NCBI GenBank assembly: GCA_964016985.1
Contig: OZ024821.1
Coordinates: 15,301,211 to 15,365,210, forward strand
Length of the DNA: 64,000 nt
Direction of reading: 5' to 3'
From: Anodontia alba
Lineage: Eukaryota; Mollusca; Bivalvia; Lucinida; Lucinidae
Both the position numbers and the translations under genes were made by a program. Shown in pieces: positions 46,446-59,300 of this stretch. How positions within the stretch are numbered: position 1 is the stretch's first letter; each line of letters starts with the position of its first letter. The notes under the pieces are model-generated. The model was not told the DNA's origin. It saw only the letters and a program-made list of their open reading frames with translations, and made no database searches.

Positions 46446-47103
46446 GTGGTTACTCCCTCTTATCTGGAGTAATGAATATAAATAATTCTTGAGTATGAAC
46501 AATAACCATTCTTTCTTCTATGTCATGTCACAGCTCAAGATACAGTAAATGCCCTAAAATTTCAAACACTTTATTCCATATAATTTTGGCATAATTTTTG
46601 TTTTTTATGCAGTTGTTTCTTAAAATAGTGTAATGGCAAACAGTGCATACCCTGATTAGACTGCTCTTTTGGGTCTGCACTGTTTCCATATGCCATTTTG
46701 TCAGACAGTTTGTTGAACAAAATTTTCCCCACCAACAGGTTTTGATATTTTTAGCCCTATTCCATGAAATCATATTTCTCCATATACTGAAATCATATAC
46801 TGTGGGTAACATGCATGTTTCTAAAGTTAGGCTATGCACCAAAAAGTTAGACAAACGGACGGACAGATGAATGACCCAGAAGCAATATGCCCCTCCAACG
46901 GGGACATAACAAGTATTCATTAGTTATTTGGATACCTGACAGGCGATATAGGTCTTGAATGATGTATGGCAAGGGTAGACATACAGCAAGGGGTGATGAT
47001 GATTTGATGTATGCCCTGGTAAAGTGACCTTTGAGTTAATGCAGTGGGGAAGGTTGAATATAGAATACTAAAAAAGAAACCATTTAGGACTGGCAAATGT
47101 TGC
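46446..47103. other. Intergenic with one core palindrome
   Basis: No gene. A copy of the 'gcaaacagtgca...ctgcactgttt' core is at 46637-46690. Confidence 0.45.
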
Positions 47104-47474
47104 CCTTAAATACTCCATATTCCTCAAAAATAGACATTTTATTATCCAAGTAAGGTTTAATAAACTAATATATGGTATTAATTCAATTATAAAATGTGGC
47201 ACTTGACAGCCTGTAAAACTTCAGTTAGTTTCTTGTTCTTGAAATGAAATGATTTTTTATCGTATCTCTGAATTAATGTTGCCAACATTAATTCAGAGAT
47301 ACGATAAAAAATCATTTCATTTTTTATCCAGTTCAAAAAACGAGAGACTAAATGAAATTTTACAGACTGTCAGATGCCACATTTTATGATCGTATTAATA
47401 CGATATATCAATTTATTACACCTTTCTTGGATAAAAATGTCTATTTTTGAGGAATATGGAGTCTTTAATAGCTG
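47104..47474. mobile_element. Long foldback MITE (~370 bp)
   Basis: Two arms of ~180 bp: ctccatattcctcaaaaata on the left and tatttttgaggaatatggag on the right. The centre, 47245-47325, is perfectly palindromic (gtatctctgaattaatgttg / caacattaattcagagatac). Transcripts would form a long duplex. Confidence 0.85.
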
Positions 47475-47734
47475 AGTGGTCTTAATTTCGAATGGTCTTA
47501 ACAGCAGAGTTTTACTGTAGTTAGGAATAAACTTGAAAGCCAGGGCTGACACAAATATTGACAGACTGATGGAAAATCGTATGCCCATATGGCATATGCC
47601 TATAAAGCGGGTACAAGAAAAATCAGCCTTATTCCATGTGTACCATATATACCCTAAATAGTCAGGCACCATAGCTCCTTACCATACTACAAAGCCCTAG
47701 TTAAGGCGCTTTCTTCAATCCAAAATTATTGATA

Positions 47735-47855
47735 TTTTTCTTATTTCCCCACAAAAACATATGTTGTGGCACTCATTAGAAAAGCCTCACTGAGGCGCTT
47801 CTAATGAGTACCCACAACATATGTTTTTGTGGGGAAATAAGAAAAATATTAACCC
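47735..47855. mobile_element. Palindromic MITE copy (near perfect)
   Basis: atttccccacaaaaacatat / atatgtttttgtggggaaat with inner cattagaaaagcctcactgaggcgcttctaatg. Youngest-looking member of the 6863-6990 family. Confidence 0.85.
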
Positions 47856-47859
47856 GATA

Positions 47860-49020
47860 TCCACTCTTATCTAGGCCTATGAATTACATACCGGAAATAA
47901 ACAAAAAGCACAATGGACGTTTTGATAATTCGAGAAAAAACTACTGACGGATTGGCAAACTGTAGATCCAGATCAAACTGCTCCTAAGCTCAGGCCCCTC
48001 TGTTTGGATATTCAGACTATATATGGTAATCAATGAAGCCTCCGCCTCTACAGTTTGTGTGGGTATCGATACTTGTATATAGATTTGTGTGGAAGCCAGC
48101 TGTTTCCATATGGTGTACTGCAACAACACTTCCCATGAAAAGTTGCATCTTTCCTGAATAAAAAAGAACTAGACGTGTCCAAAGTATACAAACGCCCCCA
48201 ACCTCTGGACCCTAGCCCCACCTCAGGGCATGATTCAGGGGCAACTAGCAGACTTAAAGGTTTAGGTCTGGGTAAGAAGCATACCAAATTTCAACTTCAA
48301 AGAATAAAAGGTACCTAAGTTATCATCTCCAAGAGAAATGCGAATGCAAATGTCAATGAAACATTTATTAGACTCTGGTTAAGAATGCGACTTACGCACA
48401 TATGGACATAACATCACAACAAAACCTTGCCAAAACTTTGGTAGGCGGGGGCATCAGTGCTTGCATTAAGGGAAGTCTGGGAGTCAGAGACTCCCAAAAA
48501 TTGCCCTGGGACTTCCAAACATCAATGCCAGGAACTATGGGACTCCCAACTTTTAAAGATATTTAGTCATTTATAAAACTGGAGCTGGGAAGTCCTGGGA
48601 CTTCCTGATTTTGACAGTGAAAGCACTGGGGCATAAAATGGACAAATCACTGAAAGAATAGGCAGGAGCAGGCCAGTTCTCTTTCCCAAAGAACGAGTCT
48701 ACACACATTTGTACCAAATGTCAAGGTCCTAAGTGCAGATGTTCCAGAGAAATGTTTGACAGAAAATATGTAAACAGACAGACACACACATGGAAAAGAC
48801 AAAAACTATGTACCCCTTTGGCATACAACATATGCTAGAGGTATAAACACACACACCCGAACTTGCACCCAATACCTCTGGGGCATATGCAGCCAATGAA
48901 GGCCCAGATCAGCCTGCTCATCTGCAGCTGATCAAGACCTTTGCTGTTCTTCCAAATCTCTGAAGCAAGATATCAATGTATAATAACAGCCCTTATCATA
49001 TTGTGCAACCTCGCTGGGAC
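47860..49020. other. Intergenic, mostly unrecognised
   Basis: No gene found. Half of a core palindrome lies near 47950-47985, and a 'cagcgaagactc'-family remnant at 48880-48965. Confidence 0.4.
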
Positions 49021-49022
49021 AC

Positions 49023-49275
49023 CTGGGCCCAGTTGTTCAAAACTAAGTATGTTATTAGTTAATGTATCATTAAAACTTTGATCATTAACTATGGCATATA
49101 CACTAATATTTTTGCATTTGCAAAAGCTACTCACATTTTTTCAGCAAAAATACCTCTGAATTAGATACTATATTTTTGTTTACCCATAAATGGTCATTTT
49201 TCTGTATATAAAATATATTTTTGTTTGACCACTAACAAGCTTGTTAAGCTAACGATGCTTTGAACAACCGGGCAC
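49023..49275. mobile_element. Foldback MITE, GGGCCCAGTTGTTCAAA ends
   Basis: tgggcccagttgttcaaaac on the left, ctttgaacaaccgggca on the right. One arm is disrupted by tggtcatttttctgtatat-type sequence near 49190. Confidence 0.75.
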
Positions 49276-49349
49276 TTGAGTTGAACTGTCTGTGCCCTGA
49301 AGACATTTTTTCTCACAAGCACTGACACACAGATAAGACAACAATCACA

Positions 49350-50190
49350 ATACATCTACATCACAACCTCTTTTTAACATGATTGCTGGGAGCCAAAGTG
49401 AAATCTGTGTTAGCTAACTGTTGTATCCAAAAAAAAAAAATGTATAGAATATACAGAAAAATGACCATAAATGGTCATTTTTCTATATATTCTATATATT
49501 TTGTTTGACCATAAATGGTCATTTTTCTATATATTCTATATATTTTGTTTGACCATAAATTGTCATTTTTCTGTATATTCTATATATTTTTGTTTACCCA
49601 TAAATGGTCATTTTTCTGTATATTATATATATTTTTGTTTGACCATAAATGGTCATTTTTCTGTATAGACGACATATTTTTGTTAGACCCTAAATGTTCA
49701 TTTTTTCTGTATATTCTGACCATAAATGGTCATTTTTCTCTATATTCTATTATTTTCGTTTGACCATAAATGATCATTTTTGGATGCGTTTTTCAAAAAA
49801 TCCGTCCTCTAAAATAGCGATGTCTGGGAAGGCAGGCGATGGTCTTTGTCCCATGTTAACCTTTTTTTTCAAAGTTATATGTTATCTTTATTCTTCAGTG
49901 GATTGCTTTCATATTTGGTAGGGATGAAGAGGAGGACCAGTAGGTGTTTCATTTGGTAGGGATGAAGAGGAGGACCAGTAGGTGTTTCACAAGCAAGACA
50001 GACAATTCTCACTTTCTTTGTTATTTAAAAACTCCGTCCATAATGCCATAAGGCATTTTTCTTGTTCTGTATATTCTATATATTTTTGTTTGGATACAAC
50101 ACTTTTGGGGCCCATCTTTAAATTGTGCTATATCCAAAATTGTGCTATGCTATAATGAACCGTGTTATATAGCAGTTACCCGGTACTCAA
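49350..50190. mobile_element. MITE of the 2660-2876 family, centre expanded
   Basis: Left end cacaacctctttttaacatg, right end 'aaccgtgttatatagcag'. It contains the minisatellite at 49461-49780 and a non-homologous block at 49781-50060 that includes a 38-bp direct duplication (catttggtagggatgaagag..., 49912 and 49951). Confidence 0.65.
49461..49780. repeat. 44-bp minisatellite built on GACCATAAATGGTC
   Basis: About eight tandem units, each gaccataaatggtcattttt followed by ctatatattctatatatttttgttt. The first two units are nearly identical; later ones drift. The unit is the MITE's own palindromic centre. Confidence 0.9.
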
Positions 50191-51236
50191 CAATAACAAA
50201 TGATATCTAAGACCTTGACTACTTAACTCTTCATTTATCATATGACTTAAAATCTGATGATAATACCAACTGTCAGTTTCAATAAAATAAACAGATATCT
50301 AGATATAGCTGTGCTGTGAAACATCAGAAAATCAGGGATAAAAGGGTTAAGACAATACCATACAATATATTTTCTAAAATTTAGGACACAAAAATTGCAG
50401 ACAAAATGGTATATGCAAACAGTGCAGACCCGGATCAGACTGCTTCTACTCCTGAAAGAGGAAGCTGATCAGGATCTACACTGTTTGCCATTCCACTAAG
50501 TATTTTAGGAAACAGCTGCATAAAAATCAAACTTTAGGTAAAAAAATATGGAATAAAGTGTTCGAAATTTACGAACACTTTATTCCATAATTTTTTGGCC
50601 TAAAGTCTGATTTTTATTTAATCAAATTTTAGAACATTTACCGTAGATATGTTTTAGAGCAAAAATAACAAAAAGTATCCTATGAATATCCCTGTTACCT
50701 GGACTTATAAAGTTCCTTACAGGACAAACAGTAAAGACTGGAACCAAATACAGTTCTGTCAGAATCTGTTAGTGTATTCACCGTAATTACCAAACTATCC
50801 TCAAGTTTCTGACGTGGACTATTCTGTCTTTGAATTTGGACAGGTCCATTGTTGCAAATAGGGAAGCAAGTCAAAAATAAACAAACTAGAAAATCCCTAA
50901 AGGGGATGAATGCTCCCGCTACTGCCGGTTTGGGTTTGTAAATTTATTCTCCTGAACAAAACGCAAAAGACGAATGATTTTATTAACATTTCTATGTTTG
51001 TTTATGTTGAGGTTTTACAGTTCAGTCAACCCAATGGGGGCATTTAGAGCATGGTCAATATACCTAATCACACTTTTACTGGGCAGGATTAGTCCTCTAA
51101 GCAGTTAACCAGTATTGTGCATATTCTTTCACCAGAAACTGACATCTGCCCTTCTTGAATCAGTGGAAGGGAGAAAATGACCATAGAAAATATTTAATGA
51201 TAAAATCTCCAGGAAAGAATGTTGTCGGCCTCAGGT
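50191..51236. other. Intergenic with two palindromes
   Basis: Core palindrome at 50416-50495. Another hairpin at about 50533-50612 (aatatggaataaagtgttcg / cgaacactttattccata). No gene. Confidence 0.5.
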
Positions 51237-51320
51237 GGGGGGATTGGGGGGGTGGGTTTGAACCCACAACCTCCTGATCATCAGCAGAATGTACATCCAA
51301 CTGATCCAATGAGGCAGGCC
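51237..51320 (-). mobile_element. tRNA-derived SINE head
   Basis: On -, TGGATCAGTTGG (box A-like) and GGTTCAAACCC (box B) are spaced ~40 bp apart as in a tRNA promoter. No clean cloverleaf. A related head is at 60178-60235. Confidence 0.55.
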
Positions 51321-51329
51321 ATGCATATT

Positions 51330-51920
51330 TCTACGTAAATCAAGGGTACTGAACTCCAGCAATGAAAATTTGATCAGAGTTCTGTGACCTTCATGCACAG
51401 GCCCTACCTACATGTATATTCTTACTTTGCTACAAGTTTCAAACCATTATCTTGAAAACTGTAGAAGTTGAGGAGACACAGCCCTACTATGCCATGTGTA
51501 TAGATGAAATTTCTAAGTAAATCTAGGGTACGTGACTCTAGCAATAAAAATTTGTACAGAGTTCTGTGACCTTTATGCACATGCCTAGCCTATATTCTTA
51601 CTTCGCTGCAAGTTTCAAATCATTACCTTGAAATTGTAGGAGAATCTGCGGAGACACAAACCCTTCTATGCCGTGTGTACAAGGCCATATTTCTAAATAT
51701 ATCAAGGGTATGTAACTCTAGCAATAAACATTTGTGACATTGATGCACATGCTCAGTCTATATCCATACTATGGTGCTAGTTTCAAACCATTACCTTGAA
51801 AACTGGAGACACAAACAGTACTTTATGTGACAGATGGATGGACAGAAGGACACATGGATGGACACACAGACATATGATGTAGGGTAAAACTATATGCCCT
51901 CCTCCACTTCGTGGCGGAGG
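51330..51920. repeat. Satellite, ~180-bp unit ('tttctaagtaaatc(a/t)agggta')
   Basis: Units start near 51328, 51508 and 51690 with 'actctagcaataaaaatttg', 'gttctgtgacctt(t/c)atgcaca' and 'gctacaagtttcaaaccattaccttgaaaactg'. About 3.5 copies. It ends 'ctccacttcgtggcggaggc', a small hairpin. Confidence 0.85.
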
Positions 51921-52242
51921 CATAAAAACAGAATGGCAAACTATATTTGTACAAGCCTGTTTGACTATCTAGTAATGTGTCTTACAAGCTTGTTCAAATT
52001 TTACACCAAGTATGGCAAGGAGTTAAAGGTGAATGAATATTTAGGGTAATTATGGTATTCAACATGCACTTTCATCAACATCTCAATACAGTTTATGAAT
52101 AGAAAAGACTGATCACATTGTGCCAATATCGAAGTTCTAGATAAGCATCATGATGACGACGAGTTCAGATTTAAGGACACATCAATGCATAAGGGTCATT
52201 TGTGTCAAAACAGCATCTAGGTAAGACCTAGATATGACTATA

Positions 52243-52505
52243 CAGTCCACTCTCGTTATTTCGAATTCCAAGGGACTCTCTGAAATACTTCGAGATATCC
52301 GAGGCTCGACATATCAGATTTGCAGAATTGAGGAAAAAATTATTCGATTAGCCTCTTTTAACAAATTAATATGTAATTGGACCCTGAAGTTAGAGATATA
52401 TTTTTCACCTTTGTTAGATTTTCATGTTTATGCAGGGACCAGATTTTCACTTCGAGATAAGCGGTTTTTCGAGATACGCGAGGTCGACAAAGCGAGAGTC
52501 AACTG
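52243..52505. mobile_element. pogo/Tigger-like MITE copy
   Basis: TA duplications at 52241-52242 and 52506-52507. Ends cagtccactctcgttatttc and gagagtcaactg. Clearly the same family as 216-518. Confidence 0.8.
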
Positions 52506-52550
52506 TATTTCCATATTTTTCTTATTTTACCACTAAAACATGTTACTGTA

Positions 52551-52757
52551 ATGACCCTAAGTACTGGGACACCTTATCTACTCCCCACACTTGTCCTTAA
52601 ATTTGAAATAGTCCATTCTACCTCTTGATTGGTCTAAAATATTGCTGTATGTATGGTAAACAGTGTAGACCCTGATCAGAAGCCACATTCTGTGGCATCT
52701 GATCTGAGTCTACACTGTTTGCAAAGGCCAAGCTGTCCAGTACTTAGTATTTTTACG
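52551..52757. mobile_element. MITE, CCCTAAGTACTGGGACAC family
   Basis: accctaagtactgggacacc on the left, tgtccagtacttagta on the right; core hairpin at 52660-52723. Other copies: about 54084-54320, 54330-54552 (inverted) and 59625-59840. Confidence 0.65.
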
Positions 52758-52865
52758 ATATATTTTGGGTATTTGTCAGAACTGTTTTGATGACAAGTCT
52801 GAAGATTACCCACAATGCATGTTTTTGTGGAGAAATAGGAAAAACAAAAAAACCCAAAACATTAA

Positions 52866-53087
52866 CCCTTAAAGCGCCAAGAAAAACTGTATCTGAAAAT
52901 GTCGTCTGTTTATGTCGTCTGCTGAATATTCTTGCAGAATTTTCAAACCTATTTTTGCATACAGGCAAACATTGTGGACCCTGATCAGACTGCTCCTAAG
53001 GAGGGTCCACACTGTTTGCAAAAATGACTTAAAATCACAAGCAGATGACAAAGCAGATGACAATAGTTGTGACTGGCGCTTTAAGGG
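52866..53087. mobile_element. piggyBac-like MITE (CCCTTAAAGCGCCA ends)
   Basis: TTAA at 52862-52865 and 53088-53091. Ends cccttaaagcgccaagaaaa and actggcgctttaaggg. Interior holds the core palindrome (52963-53018). Confidence 0.85.
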
Positions 53088-53194
53088 TTAACACCTAAAA
53101 TTTGCCTCATCTAAAACACTAGATAAGCAGGCTTATTTGCATCTTCTTGGCTGGCATGCTAAGATATCCTCTGAACTGACATTCAGTCTATTAA

Positions 53195-53386
53195 CCTTTA
53201 TCACTCTCTTGGCTAATTCAGCAGACAACAAATTGGTGATACTTTTCTTATTTTTCCCAGAAAACAGGATTTGACATTTGATGCAAATTGTCTCCACTAG
53301 ATTGTCAATACCTGTTTTGGGGGAAAAATAAGAAAAATATTTCATAATGACGTTTGCTGATATTTTTTACCCAGAGTGCTATGCCT
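53195..53386. mobile_element. TTAA-type MITE in the SRP19 3' flank
   Basis: Preceded by TTAA (53191-53194), starts cctttatcactctcttggct. The right end acccagagtgctatgccttt reaches to within ~15 bp of the SRP19 stop codon. Same family as 19789-19970. Confidence 0.7.
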
Positions 53387-53400
53387 TTAGAATATAAGTG

Positions 53401-53540
53401 CTATTTCCTTCCTTTTCTGTCCTTTTTCTTCTGTGATTTTGAGCCTTGCTGTTGTTGCGCAGACTGAGATGCACCACCCGATGACTGCCGTGTCTTTAAT
53501 TTTGGTATTGTCTCTCCCAGGTATAGAAATATTGACTGAC
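53401..53540 (-). CDS. SRP19: SRP19 last coding exon
   Basis: Acceptor ctgcttgcattacag; the exon opens with 2 nt completing an Arg codon, then QSIFLYLGETIPKLKTRQSS and a Q- and K-rich tail ending KGRK-stop. An alternative frame is also open here but lacks any similarity. Confidence 0.9.
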
Positions 53541-56275
53541 CTGTAATGCAAGCAGAGAAAAGTTATTTCACTCATCCATCCCTAGATGATGTAGTCATAA
53601 TAATTAACTCTGGAAATTTTTCACAATTAAAGCAGACAACACATTAAAATATTACTTTTTAAATTTTTCAGAGAAATAAAGACGACATTACATGTGATAT
53701 TGTCAAGTCTTTTTTTCTATGACAAATAAAATCAATTTTAGAATGTTGTCTGCTACAAATTTGCTCAGTGCTTTAACCCATTGTCGTCCGCAGATCCCTT
53801 GAAGAGTAAATGGCACAGTGCGGACCCAGATCAGATGCTGCAGAATGTGGCATCTGATCAGGGTCTCCACTGTTTGCTAAGTTAATATTTTTCTCTCAGA
53901 ATATCCAAATCGCATATCCTGACATATTTTAAATCGAAATTAGAACCTTCCAATATATAGTGTGAGGGAGTTCATTCAGTCTACAATGGGTTAAGGGTTA
54001 ACGGAATCCAAGAATTAACTTTATTATATGTTGACGGTGTACATGATCAATGACTATCAATGGATTAAATTTACCGTACTTAACCCAAGTATTTGGACAC
54101 CTAAAACTCCTTATCATACTTATCTTAAAATTTGAACAAATCTATTTTACTACCCATTGATTTGTTTCAAAATTGCTGAATGTGTGGCAAACAGTGTAGA
54201 CCTTGATCCACAACATAACCAGCCCAACTTATTTTCCATCAACCCCTACTCATTCACAAAATCACCAATGAAACTGATGCACTTTGTCAAATGATGTTTA
54301 AGTCAAAAGTCCATTGCAATAGAAATTACCGTAATAATCCTAAGTATTCGTACAGATAGGCCTTTGCAAACAGTGAAGACCTAGATCAGACACTGCAATA
54401 TGCTGTATCTGATCAGAGTCTACACTGTTTGCCTTACATACAGCAATATTTTAAACACGTCAGCAGGTTGTAGAACTGTTTCTGGACTGTTTCCAATGTT
54501 AGGACAAGCTTAGTAAGCAGAAAAGGTGTCCCAATACTTGGGGTAAATATGGTAGGTTAGGCATTTCTAGAAATTTTCACTCTAATCAGACTCCACTGGG
54601 CACTCTTTGGATACCAAACAATTCAAGGTTGCTTCAGACTGATAGTGAAGACTGGTCAAACTGCATGGATACGCAGGCTGACCTGAAACTTTGCTGGGTC
54701 CACGTCTGAAGGTACATGTTCTCAAATTGTGCCACATTTATGAGGGCTATTCATTATATAAACATGGGCCACACCATGTAAAAACATGTCAGGGTATGTG
54801 CAGACAGTGAAGGCTCAGATCAGCATGCACATCTGTGCAGTCTGATCAGAGCATTCACTGTCCTCTAACAGAATCATTGGACACTGAAGAATGTTTAAAT
54901 GGAGAGCAAATGCCCAGGGCCCAGTTGTTCAAAGCTAACGACATCATTAGTTAACGATTCGTTAACATTTACATCGAATGATACACAAATATGCTGAAAT
55001 TTTTTGCTGAAAAAATGTGAGTAGCTTTTGCAGTGCAAAAGCTACTCACATTTTTTCAGCAAAAAATATCAGAATATTGTATATTGAATCCGCTAAAACA
55101 GTTAACGAAATAACCCTTAACGAGCTCGTTAAGCAAACGACGCCTTGAACAACTGGGCCCAGATGAGATTTTGTGCATGCATGGGATGAATCTGAATCTG
55201 CATTTTGTGTATGTTTAAAGACACCCTTTCGCTTGATGCCCAGTTCTTCAAAGCATTGTTAGCTTAACAAGCTCGTTAGTGGTCCAAATGTTAACTGCTC
55301 TAGTAAGTACAATATTTAATTCACAGGTATTTTTGCTGAAAAAACGTGTGTAGCTTTTGCAAAAGCAAAAGTTACTCACATTTTTTCAGCAAAAGTATTA
55401 GCATATATGCCATAACTAATGATCAAAATTTTAACGATATGCTAACTAATGACATCGTTAGTTTTGAAAAACTGGGCCCTGGTAGTAGGGATGAGTTTGC
55501 AAGGTTCTAGTATGTAAATACATAGTTCCAGATACGGTGCTTTTTCATTTTTAACAAACAAAAACAGTAGATATTTTTTTCTTTTTTTTCTCAATGACAA
55601 CAGTAGTAGGTACTCTTATGAAAAGCCTTGTTGGGGTAAAAAAGGGCAAATCCTTTCTTTTTGAATGTGTTTAGTGTGCAGGAAAGAAAAATGAAAGTAA
55701 AAAGAGTTCTCTCTCTTGTACAAAATGTAAGAAAAACTACCCTCAACTAAACCAAAAACAATTTAAAGAGCTGTAGGGTTTAATTTTAACCCATTATGAG
55801 ATGCAACACCAGCAAAAATGTACCTATTGACATACCCCAGCAAAGAATAATTATCCTACACACATCCCTGCAGCCTGATCAGTTGACATACAGCCTGTAC
55901 AGCAGACAGCAAAGACTCTGATCAGACTGCTTGGTTTCACAGGCTGATTTGAATCTTTGCGAGAAGCATATGCTCAAAGGTATATTTTCTTGCACCTGGG
56001 CTCTTAAATTGTACAGTGAAATTCCGCCTTGTGACCACACCGATATTAGGACATTCCCGCTATTAAGACCAGATTTTGCCAGATCCAAATTCCGCTATTA
56101 AGACCTGTTTTTGCCAGATCCAAATTATTTCCTATATAATAATTGTTATTTATTCCAATAGAGAGACCACCCTGCTATTCAGTATTTAGACCTTTCAAAT
56201 AAATGTCAAAACAATTGTCTTTGGAAACAAAGAACATAATACAGATTAGAATACTGGGACAAGGACCCAATCTGG

Positions 56276-56312
<37 letters not shown>

Positions 56313-59300
56313 ATTTGGGTTTTACCGCCCTTTCAAGAATATTTCACTTATATCGAGCCAATCAGTCATCAAAGGTGGGCGAAAACTGGAGAACACAGGG
56401 GAAAAAACCACCTGACTATCCATAAGCAGAACTTGGCTTTCCCATGTGGCCCAAGCGAGGGTCGAACCTCAGCAGTGAGAAACCTAACTAATTAAGAGTC
56501 AGCTCTCTTATCTGTCTTATCCATTAGGCTACAGGGGCCTGCTACCCAATCTGGCATTTATCTACTAATCTAAAAACCAGGGCCCAGTTGTTCAAAGCTA
56601 ACGATGTCGTTAGTTAACGATTCGTTAAAATTTATATCGATACGCAAATATGCTGAAATTTTTTGCTGAAAAAATGTGAGTAGCTTTTGCAATGCAAAAG
56701 CTACTCACATTTTTTCAGCAAAAAATATCAGAATATTGTATATTGAATCTGCTAAAACAGTTAACGAAATGACCCTGAACGAGCTCGTCAAGCTAACGTC
56801 GCTTTGAATAACTGGGCCCAGTTTACATTGATCAGGTAGTATTATGTGAAAAAACAACAGTTTACTCCTGTGTGTTAGAGTTATAAAGTATCATTGTCAA
56901 AGCTTATCAAATAACTGTTGAGTAAAATAAACCAAAACAAACAATTTTCATAATTCTTTTTCTTTGTGGCCAAATTTCTTAAGCTGTTTAAGAAATTTAT
57001 TGTAGAAGCAATTAAATGTGATAATAATGCAGCTTAAGTTTTTTAGAGATTTTTATTGCTCTGTAAAGCCATATCTGATTGTACTCCATATGAAATTAAC
57101 CCTTAAAGCGCCAATCACAACAATTGTCGTCTGCTTTGTCATCTGCTTGTGATTTTAAAAGTCATTTTTGCAAACAGTAGGAGCAGTCTGATCTTGGTCC
57201 ACACTGTTTGCCTGTATGCAAAAATAGGTTTGAAAAGTTTGCAAGAATATTCAGCAGACGATATAAGCAGACGACATTTTCAGATGCAGTTTTTCTTGGC
57301 GTTTTAAGGGTTAAAATGCAAAGAACCGACTCTGAAAAGGAAAACAGAATTTTTTAAGTTAAACTCAGGAATAGTATAGAAGTCAAAGATAGCTAGAATT
57401 GGTGGGGTATGGACAACTACCACTTCGGACAATTGCCCCTTGGACAATTATCCCTAGAACAATTCCCCCTTTGCCTTAATACAAAAGTGGATAATTACCA
57501 CTTCATTATATGTTTAGCAAGATTTAAAAGATAACATTGGGGAAAAATGCTGCATTTAAAACAGTATTTTGCAATTTCAATATTTAATTTTATTATTATT
57601 ATTTCTAATAATACATGTATTTTGATATTATTCTTATATTACAATTTGGCAAAAAAAACAAAACAAAAAAAAAACAGTTGTACTAACTGCTATAAATGTG
57701 CTGATGTTATAATATATATGGTTACTCTAACACTGTGTGCTGTTTTTAAGATCCATACTTTAATTATCTTGTTAAGTGTCACCTACAGTATTTTATCTGT
57801 TGAACAGTGCCATCTGCAACAGACAAAGTCTCCCTGAGAGAGGGAGAAAGATAGGACAATCAATACTTAATACCCCAATGCAGTTCCTACCCCAGCCAGC
57901 CCCTTCTGCAAGCACCTATATATCATACTATTAAAAGTGAAGGGGTAATTGTCCAAAGGGGCAGTTGTCATGAGGGGCAATTGTCCTAGGGGTAATTGTC
58001 TGCAGGAGCAATCATACAGAGGGGCAATTGTACACAGGGGCAATTGTCCTACAACCAGAATTGGTAAATACAAGTGCTAGTTTGAAACATAAAGCTAGGC
58101 TACTTGAAGGCCCTTTAAATAGAATTTCAGTCTTCATGCAAACAGAATTTCATTCAGCTTACTAAATCCATAAATAAGACCATCCTGCTTATAAGACAAC
58201 CTTTTAGAAGTCCAAAAAGTGGTCTTTATAGTTGAATTTTACTGTATAGTGTTGATCAAAATTACCAGATAAAATTTTCTTAGAAAACAGGGCCTGATAC
58301 TTCGTGTGAATAATTCATTTTTCAGTTTTGCTTCAAGAAGACAATTTGCACTAAATGTGGTATCATTTTCATTCAAAGAAAAATACCCTGAATTGCCATC
58401 TGCCAACACTGAAAAAAATAAGCTTTAACCCTTGTCCTGCTGAATAAATTAAGGTGTTACGCCCACTTCTAATTTTCTGCCAATCAGATTACTTGATTGA
58501 CATTGTTTCTATAAATTCACATACCCAATGACAAACAGTGCAGATCCAGATCAGTTGGCTTCTTAAGCCAACTGATCTAGACCTACACTGTTTGCAAAGG
58601 CAGGGTATATTCGGGTGTTAAAGAATTGTGTGTTAAAGAAGAACAGAAAAAAACAAAACAAAAGAACAACAAACTTACGAGTTGGAAATTTTTCATATTT
58701 TGGTGAGCCATCTGCATTTTTAATTTGTATTCTTATCCTTCCTCTATACTTCAAATCTCTGTGATCCAATTCTCTTGGATAGGTTTTATTCTGAAATAAA
58801 TGTCAGTAAATGATTTTTACTATTCTGACAGACAAACAGTGCACTTCACATTCAGTTTTTTGATGAAAAAGAAATTCAAACAAAACCAGTGTGTCACCAC
58901 ATGAGAAAATTTAGCCAATGAAGACTCAAATCAGCCTGCATATCTGCACAGTCTGATCACAGTCTTTGTTGTCTACATGAAGAAACTTTGCATCCTTGGC
59001 TAGCTGAATTGTGCTCAGTGAAGATTTTGATCAGATTGCACAAATGCGCAGGCCAATATTCACTATGTCCGAAGGTATATTTTCTGGTTATGTGGCTCAA
59101 TCATTAATGAACAAGGCATCAAGAACATCACTTAAACCCTTAAAGCGCCAAGAAAAACTGCATCTGAAAATGTCGTCTGTTTATGTCGTCTGCTGAATAT
59201 TCTTGCAGACTTTTCAAACCTATTTTTGCATATAGGCAAACAGTGTGAACCCAGATCAGACTGCTCCTAAAGGAGCAGTCTGATTTGGGTTCACACTGTT

